A DNA stretch of 64,000 nt from NCBI RefSeq assembly GCF_036013745.1, contig NZ_CP107880.1:5704001-5768000 (forward strand), in the 5' to 3' direction. Below, one piece after another: positions 59,221-64,000 of this stretch. A model generated the notes under the pieces. That model did no database searches, was not told where the DNA came from, and saw nothing but the letters and a program-made list of their open reading frames with translations. The DNA is from Streptomyces sp. NBC_00483. Lineage in GTDB: Bacteria; Actinomycetota; Actinomycetes; Streptomycetales; Streptomycetaceae. A program made the translations under genes and the position numbers. Each line of letters begins with the position of its first letter. Positions within the stretch are counted from its first letter, which is position 1.

Positions 59221-60243
59221 ATGCTGATTGCTCAGCGTCCCTCGTTGACCGAAGAGGTCGTCGACGAATTCCGCTCCCGGTTCGTGATCGAGCCGCTGGA
59301 GCCGGGCTTCGGCTACACCCTCGGCAACTCTCTCCGCCGCACGCTCCTCTCGTCGATCCCCGGCGCTGCTGTCACCAGCATCCGTATCGACGGTGTCCTG
59401 CACGAGTTCACCACCGTGCCGGGCGTCAAGGAGGACGTCACCGACCTCATCCTGAACATCAAGCAGCTGGTCGTCTCCTCGGAGCACGACGAGCCGGTCG
59501 TGATGTACCTGCGCAAGCAGGGCCCGGGTCTGGTCACCGCCGCCGACATCGCGCCCCCGGCCGGTGTCGAGGTGCACAACCCCGACCTCGTCCTCGCCAC
59601 GCTCAACGGCAAGGGCAAGCTGGAGATGGAGCTGACCGTCGAGCGCGGTCGCGGCTACGTCTCCGCCGTGCAGAACAAGCAGGTCGGTCAGGAGATCGGG
59701 CGCATCCCGGTCGACTCGATCTACTCGCCGGTTCTCAAGGTCACGTACAAGGTCGAGGCCACGCGTGTCGAGCAGCGGACCGACTTCGACAAGCTGATCG
59801 TCGACGTCGAGACGAAGCAGGCCATGCGTCCGCGTGACGCCATGGCGTCGGCCGGTAAGACCCTGGTCGAGCTGTTCGGTCTCGCCCGCGAGCTGAACAT
59901 CGACGCCGAGGGCATCGACATGGGCCCGTCCCCCACGGACGCTGCTCTTGCCGCTGATCTCGCCCTGCCGATCGAGGAGCTCGAGCTCACCGTTCGGTCG
60001 TACAACTGCCTCAAGCGCGAGGGCATCCACTCCGTGGGTGAGCTCGTCGCCCGCTCCGAGGCCGACCTGCTCGACATTCGCAACTTCGGTGCGAAGTCGA
60101 TCGACGAGGTCAAGGCGAAGCTGGCCGGCATGGGCCTGGCCCTCAAGGACAGCCCGCCCGGATTCGACCCGACCGCTGCCGCCGACGCCTTTGGCGCCGA
60201 CGACGACGCGGACGCGGGTTTCGTGGAGACCGAGCAGTACTGA
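59221..60243 (+). CDS. rpoA: DNA-directed RNA polymerase subunit alpha
   Basis: 340 residues. N-terminal dimerisation domain ([20 protein letters not shown]), and C-terminal domain that binds UP-elements and regulators ([40 protein letters not shown]). A short acidic tail follows. Confidence 0.98.
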   Translation: MLIAQRPSLTEEVVDEFRSRFVIEPLEPGFGYTLGNSLRRTLLSSIPGAAVTSIRIDGVLHEFTTVPGVKEDVTDLILNIKQLVVSSEHDEPVVMYLRKQGPGLVTAADIAPPAGVEVHNPDLVLATLNGKGKLEMELTVERGRGYVSAVQNKQVGQEIGRIPVDSIYSPVLKVTYKVEATRVEQRTDFDKLIVDVETKQAMRPRDAMASAGKTLVELFGLARELNIDAEGIDMGPSPTDAALAADLALPIEELELTVRSYNCLKREGIHSVGELVARSEADLLDIRNFGAKSIDEVKAKLAGMGLALKDSPPGFDPTAAADAFGADDDADAGFVETEQY

Positions 60244-60408
60244 GCCGCTCCGCTTGGAGGTCGGTTCAATCGCTGCGGAGCCGTGGTTGCGGTTGCGCAG
60301 TTCCCCGCGCCCCTTTACAGGGGCTCGGGGTCTCCGACGGGCAACCCCGCCCGCTCGGACACTGACTCCGGTACCTGATACGGCCGGGGCAGACACCTAG
60401 GAGAAATC

Positions 60409-60894
60409 ATGCCGAAGCCCGCCAAGGGTGCCCGTCTGGGCGGCAGCGCCGCGCACGAGAAGCTGCTCCTCGCGAACCTCGCGAAGAGCCTCTTCGAGCA
60501 CGGCAAGATCACGACGACCGACGCCAAGGCGCGTCGTCTGCGTCCGTACGCGGAGCGTCTGGTCACCAAGGCGAAGAAGGGCGACCTTCACAACCGCCGT
60601 CAGGTGCTCCAGGTCATCTCGGACAAGGGCGTCGTCCACACGCTCTTCACCGAGATCGCCCCGCGCTACGAGAACCGTCCGGGTGGTTACACCCGTATCA
60701 CCAAGATCGGTAACCGCCGTGGCGACAACGCGCCCATGGCTGTCATCGAGCTGGTCGAGGCCCTGACGGTCCAGCAGCAGGCCACCGGTGAGGCCGAGGC
60801 CGCCACCAAGCGTGCCGCGAAGGACGCCGAGGCCACCGAGGCGCAGACCGAGGCTCCGGCCGAGGCCGCCGCCGAGGAGTCCAAGGACGCCTGA
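60409..60894 (+). CDS. rplQ: 50S ribosomal protein L17
   Basis: 161 residues, longer than the common 120 because of an Ala/Glu-rich C-terminal tail of about 45 residues. Core [40 protein letters not shown], and [20 protein letters not shown]. Last gene of the alpha cluster. Confidence 0.98.
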   Translation: MPKPAKGARLGGSAAHEKLLLANLAKSLFEHGKITTTDAKARRLRPYAERLVTKAKKGDLHNRRQVLQVISDKGVVHTLFTEIAPRYENRPGGYTRITKIGNRRGDNAPMAVIELVEALTVQQQATGEAEAATKRAAKDAEATEAQTEAPAEAAAEESKDA

Positions 60895-60913
60895 GGCTGA
60901 CGCCTTGTGTGTG

Positions 60914-60945
60914 AGCGGGTCCGCCCTTCCGGGGGCGGGCCCGCT
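60914..60945 (+). terminator. Terminator after rplQ
   Basis: AGCGGGTCCGCCC pairs with GGGCGGGCCCGCT with one T-G wobble, followed by TTCCGTTTCT. Confidence 0.8.
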
Positions 60946-60973
60946 TTCCGTTTCTCCTTAAGGATTGTTTGTT

Positions 60974-61828
60974 GTGAGTGATGAGGTGGCCGACGGCTTC
61001 GTGCGGCTGCGGCTCGATGTGAGCTACGACGGCAAGGACTTCTCCGGGTGGGCCAAGCAGGCCTCCGGGCGGCGGACCGTGCAGGGGGAGATCGAGGACG
61101 CGCTCCGTACGGTGACGCGGTCCGCGGAGTCGTACGACCTGACGGTCGCCGGGCGGACCGACGCGGGGGTGCACGCGCGGGGTCAGGTCGCGCACGTGGA
61201 CCTGCCGGCGCAGGTGTGGGACGAGCACCGGGAGAAGCTGCTGAAGCGGCTCGCGGGGCGGCTGCCGAAGGATGTGCGGGTGTGGTCGGTGGCGGAGGCG
61301 CCGAGCGGCTTCAACGCGCGTTTCTCGGCGATCTGGCGGCGGTACGCGTACCGGGTGACGGATCATCCGGGCGGCGTCGATCCGCTGCTGCGGGGCCATG
61401 TGCTGTGGCACGACTGGCCGTTGGACGTCGACGCGATGAACGAGGCCGCCGAGCGGCTGCTCGGCGAGCACGACTTCGCCGCCTACTGCAAGCGGCGTGA
61501 GGGCGCGACCACCATTCGTACGCTGCAGGGGCTCAGTCTCGTGCGCGGGGACGACGGGATCGTCACCGCGACCGTGCGGGCCGACGCCTTCTGCCACAAC
61601 ATGGTGCGGTCCCTGATCGGGGCGCTGCTGTTCGTGGGCGACGGGCACCGGCCGGCCGACTGGCCCGGCAAGGTGCTCGCCGCGGGCGTGCGGGACTCCG
61701 CCGTGCACGTGGTGCGGCCGCACGGGCTGACGCTGGAGGAAGTCGGTTACCCCGCCGACGAGTTGCTCGCCGCGCGCAACAAGGAGGCGCGCAACAAGCG
61801 GACGCTCCCGGGCGCCGGATGTTGCTGA
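60974..61828 (+). CDS. truA: tRNA pseudouridine(38-40) synthase
   Basis: 284 residues from GTG 60974, ten bases after AAGGA; a TTG at 60965 is too close to that site. Converts U38-U40 of the anticodon stem. The catalytic Asp is in [50 protein letters not shown] and [19 protein letters not shown] are the later family motifs. The C-terminus ends with a short basic tail. Confidence 0.96.
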   Translation: MSDEVADGFVRLRLDVSYDGKDFSGWAKQASGRRTVQGEIEDALRTVTRSAESYDLTVAGRTDAGVHARGQVAHVDLPAQVWDEHREKLLKRLAGRLPKDVRVWSVAEAPSGFNARFSAIWRRYAYRVTDHPGGVDPLLRGHVLWHDWPLDVDAMNEAAERLLGEHDFAAYCKRREGATTIRTLQGLSLVRGDDGIVTATVRADAFCHNMVRSLIGALLFVGDGHRPADWPGKVLAAGVRDSAVHVVRPHGLTLEEVGYPADELLAARNKEARNKRTLPGAGCC

Positions 61829-61852
61829 GGACGGCGCCCGGGGCGGTGGCGG

Positions 61853-62701
61853 TCAGCCCGACGTCGCCGCCGCGGAGGCCTGGATCTCGCCGCGCCGCTT
61901 GATCTGCTGGAAGGTGAATTCCTGGAGGTCGTCGCCGAGGGAGAACACCACGGTGTCCTTCTTGGTGGCGTCCTGGCCGTTGGTGAGGCCGCCGTTGGTG
62001 AAGTACGTGTAGCGGCCCACCGAGTTGGCGGTCTGGCGGCACACCGTGGTGCGGCAGAACGAGGGCACCCCGGAGCCCGGCAGCGAGGTCACCGCGCCGT
62101 CGAAGTCGTACTGCTCCTTGGCCTTCGTCGCCTCCGCCTTCGTCTTGAAGACGGCGACACCGATGGTGACCGCGGAGTTGCCCTTGTAGTACGTGGCGCG
62201 GATCAGCTGGTTGCAGTTGTTGCTCTTCAGGACCCCGGACAGGCCCTTCTGCGCGACGGACGAGCAGTCGGTGGTGCGGGCCGTGGCGCCCTTCGTGTAG
62301 ACGCGGTCACCGAAGGTGAGCTTCTTGCCGGGGAAGAGCGTGTCCGCGCTGATCGGGGCCCTGTCCTTCGCGGCGCTGTTGATGAAGTCGTTCGGGTCGA
62401 GCGGGGGCGGCGGCGTCGTCGCGTCGAAGGACGGCCCTCCCGATTTGCCCTCGCTGGGGATGTCCGCCGTGCTCGGCAGCTGGTCGGCCGGTTTGTTGGC
62501 GTTCTCGTTGCTCTTGTTGGTCGAGACGATGCCCCACGCGACCGCTGAACCGACGGCGAGCGTGGCCACGATCGCACCGCCGATCACCATCCAGCGCTTC
62601 TTGCGTGCGCGTGCCTCTGATGCCTCCGCGAGGGACGCCCAGTCCGGGGTCGACCCGCCGTCATTGGGCCCCCACGGGGATCCCCCTTGCCCGAAACTCA
62701 T
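61853..62701 (-). CDS. Membrane-anchored extracytoplasmic protein of unknown function
   Basis: 282 residues from ATG 62701 (MSFGQGGSPWGPNDGGST); the long upstream in-frame extension has atypical composition. A short cytoplasmic part with EARARKKRW, one membrane segment near residues 40-62 (VIGGAIVATLAVGSAVAWGI), then a Ser/Asn/Pro linker and an outside domain with four Cys (TTDCSSV, NNCNQL, SFCRTTVCRQ), probably two disulfides. It faces truA and is divergent from rplM. Similar proteins lie here in Streptomyces; role unknown. Confidence 0.8.
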   Translation of the reverse strand: MSFGQGGSPWGPNDGGSTPDWASLAEASEARARKKRWMVIGGAIVATLAVGSAVAWGIVSTNKSNENANKPADQLPSTADIPSEGKSGGPSFDATTPPPPLDPNDFINSAAKDRAPISADTLFPGKKLTFGDRVYTKGATARTTDCSSVAQKGLSGVLKSNNCNQLIRATYYKGNSAVTIGVAVFKTKAEATKAKEQYDFDGAVTSLPGSGVPSFCRTTVCRQTANSVGRYTYFTNGGLTNGQDATKKDTVVFSLGDDLQEFTFQQIKRRGEIQASAAATSG

Positions 62702-63051
62702 GGGGCGCATCTTAGAGGTACGGCCCGGTGTGGCACGGGCCTCGTCCCGTGGTGGAGGTGTGAGGGCTTCCGGCGCGTTAGCGTCGAGGGGACACGACAG
62801 AGCGGAATCCCCGGCCTCCGGGGCTCCCGATGCCCGCGTTTTGACCCATCCGGGGCAGCGCAGGTAGTCTCGGTCGTTGTTATACGTATCGGCCTGGTCG
62901 TTATCAGGCGAGAGGCCCTTACGTAGGTTCCCTGGAGCAGTTACCAGTGGTCGGCATACGGGCGCTGAACCCGGCACTGTCGTCCCCAGCTGCACGATCG
63001 CTTCAGTGATGCCATGTTCAGCACCCATCTACTGAAGAAGAAGGCTGCGAA
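62702..63051. other. Divergent intergenic region before rplM
   Basis: 350 bases with no gene supported. Holds the rplM promoter (62841-62870) and, presumably, the promoter of the membrane protein on the other strand. Confidence 0.55.
62841..62870 (+). promoter_or_regulatory. Promoter of rplM-rpsI
   Basis: TTGACC (62841-62846), 18-bp spacer, TAGTCT (62865-62870). The leader would be about 175 nt. Confidence 0.7.
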
Positions 63052-63495
63052 GTGCGTACGTACAGCCCCAAGCCCGGCGATGTGACTCGCCAGTGGCACG
63101 TCATTGACGCGCAGGACATCGTCCTGGGCCGTCTGGCCACCACTGCCGCGACCCTCCTCCGTGGCAAGCACAAGCCGACCTACGCCCCCCACATGGACAT
63201 GGGCGACTTCGTCGTCATCGTCAATGCGGACAAGGTGCACCTGTCCGGCAACAAGAAGACCCAGAAGATGGCGTACCGCCACTCCGGTTACCCGGGTGGT
63301 CTGCGTTCCGTGCGCTACGACGAGCTTCTCGCGAAGAACCCCGAGAAGGCCGTCGAGAAGGCCATCAAGGGCATGATCCCGAAGAACACGCTCGGCCGTC
63401 AGATGCTCTCGAAGCTGAAGATCTACTCGGGCGACCAGCACCCCCACGCTGCCCAGCAGCCGGTGCCGTTCGAGATCACTCAGGTCGCGCAGTAG
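63052..63495 (+). CDS. rplM: 50S ribosomal protein L13
   Basis: 147 residues from GTG 63052 (GAAGAAGAAGG region upstream). [40 protein letters not shown], and [20 protein letters not shown]. Early-assembly protein; operon with rpsI. Confidence 0.97.
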   Translation: MRTYSPKPGDVTRQWHVIDAQDIVLGRLATTAATLLRGKHKPTYAPHMDMGDFVVIVNADKVHLSGNKKTQKMAYRHSGYPGGLRSVRYDELLAKNPEKAVEKAIKGMIPKNTLGRQMLSKLKIYSGDQHPHAAQQPVPFEITQVAQ

Positions 63496-63539
63496 TTCCG
63501 GCCACACCCCCTAAGACAGAAAAGAATCTGAGGAGAATC

Positions 63540-64000
63540 GTGGCCGAGACCACTGCCGAGACGCCGGTCGAAGAGATCGCCGACGTCGAGAGCTACACCA
63601 CCGAGTCCGACGCGCCCGTCGAGGGCGAGTACACCTCGGAGTCCAACCCCGCCCGCTTCGGTGACCCGCAGCCGGCCGCCGGCCTGGGCCGCCGCAAGAA
63701 CGCCATCGCGCGCGTTCGCATCGTGCCCGGCACCGGCAAGTGGAAGGTCAACGGGCGCACGCTCGAGGACTACTTCCCGAACAAGGTCCACCAGCAGGAA
63801 GTCAACGAGCCCTTCAAGGTGCTCGAGCTCGACGGCCGCTACGACGTCATCGCCCGCATCTCGGGTGGCGGCGTCTCCGGTCAGGCCGGTGCCCTGCGCC
63901 TCGGCGTGGCCCGCGCGCTGAACGAGGCCGACGCGGACAACAACCGCGGCGCCCTCAAGAAGGCCGGCTACCTCCGCCGCGACGACCGTGCGGTCGAGCG
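63540..64000 (+). CDS. rpsI: 30S ribosomal protein S9 (3' end outside window)
   Basis: About 153 codons visible from GTG 63540, behind GAGGAG. An acidic N-terminal extension of about 45 residues ([20 protein letters not shown]) precedes the core [40 protein letters not shown]. The C-terminal Lys/Arg tail that reaches the P-site tRNA lies beyond the window edge. Confidence 0.96.
   Translation, partial: MAETTAETPVEEIADVESYTTESDAPVEGEYTSESNPARFGDPQPAAGLGRRKNAIARVRIVPGTGKWKVNGRTLEDYFPNKVHQQEVNEPFKVLELDGRYDVIARISGGGVSGQAGALRLGVARALNEADADNNRGALKKAGYLRRDDRAVE

Overview
The window is high-GC actinobacterial DNA, almost certainly a Streptomyces chromosome. The protein sequences, the GTG/TTG starts, the acidic extension of NusG, the leaderless genes and the order rpmG - MaoC pair - murB - add - aspC - tRNA-Trp - secE - nusG - rplKA - rplJL - rpoBC - rpsLG-fusA-tuf - S10/spc/alpha clusters - rplM-rpsI all fit that genus.

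Bases 1-8027 are the distal part of an integrative conjugative element of the SLP1/pSAM2 (AICE) kind. A leftward operon carries small AICE-typical genes (DUF6284, a coiled-coil protein, a DUF2637 membrane/HTH protein, an RRQRL-type zinc protein, a SpdB-like membrane protein) and ends in an FtsK-like TraB translocase cut by the window edge. The control region (4773-5455) has a boxA-like sequence, hairpins and a tRNA-like minihelix. To its right, rightward genes encode a GntR regulator, an XRE-TPR regulator with a TTA codon, and a creatininase-family hydrolase. The element ends at a 3' fragment of tRNA-Tyr (7978-8027), which still has the original tRNA terminator behind it. SLP1 is known to integrate into tRNA-Tyr. 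Integrase, excisionase and replication genes must lie outside the window to the left.

Bases 8.2-13.2 kb are accessory chromosome: a radical SAM RiPP-maturation enzyme translationally coupled to a DUF5825 protein with no visible precursor peptide, a small CxxC protein, a 23-bp tandem repeat, an NAD(P)-binding protein and a cytosine-deaminase-like protein that lacks the expected catalytic residues. Then come tRNA-Thr and tRNA-Met, rpmG, a HadA/HadB-like dehydratase pair, a TetR/MFS-pump module and a TetR/oxidoreductase module (each with recognisable operators), murB, adenosine deaminase and aspartate aminotransferase.

From 22.2 kb to the end the window is core information processing: tRNA-Trp, secE-nusG, rplK-rplA (with a three-way-junction leader), two LprG/LppX-like lipoproteins, rplJ-rplL (with leader and attenuator), rpoB-rpoC, the str operon, a PIG-L deacetylase lipoprotein on the other strand, the complete S10-spc-alpha ribosomal clusters with secY, adk, map, infA, rpoA and rplQ, then truA, a membrane-anchored protein on the other strand, rplM and the 5' part of rpsI. 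Strong hairpins between groups of genes mark terminators or attenuators, and a near-identical 25-nt leader element precedes both rpsL and rpsJ.
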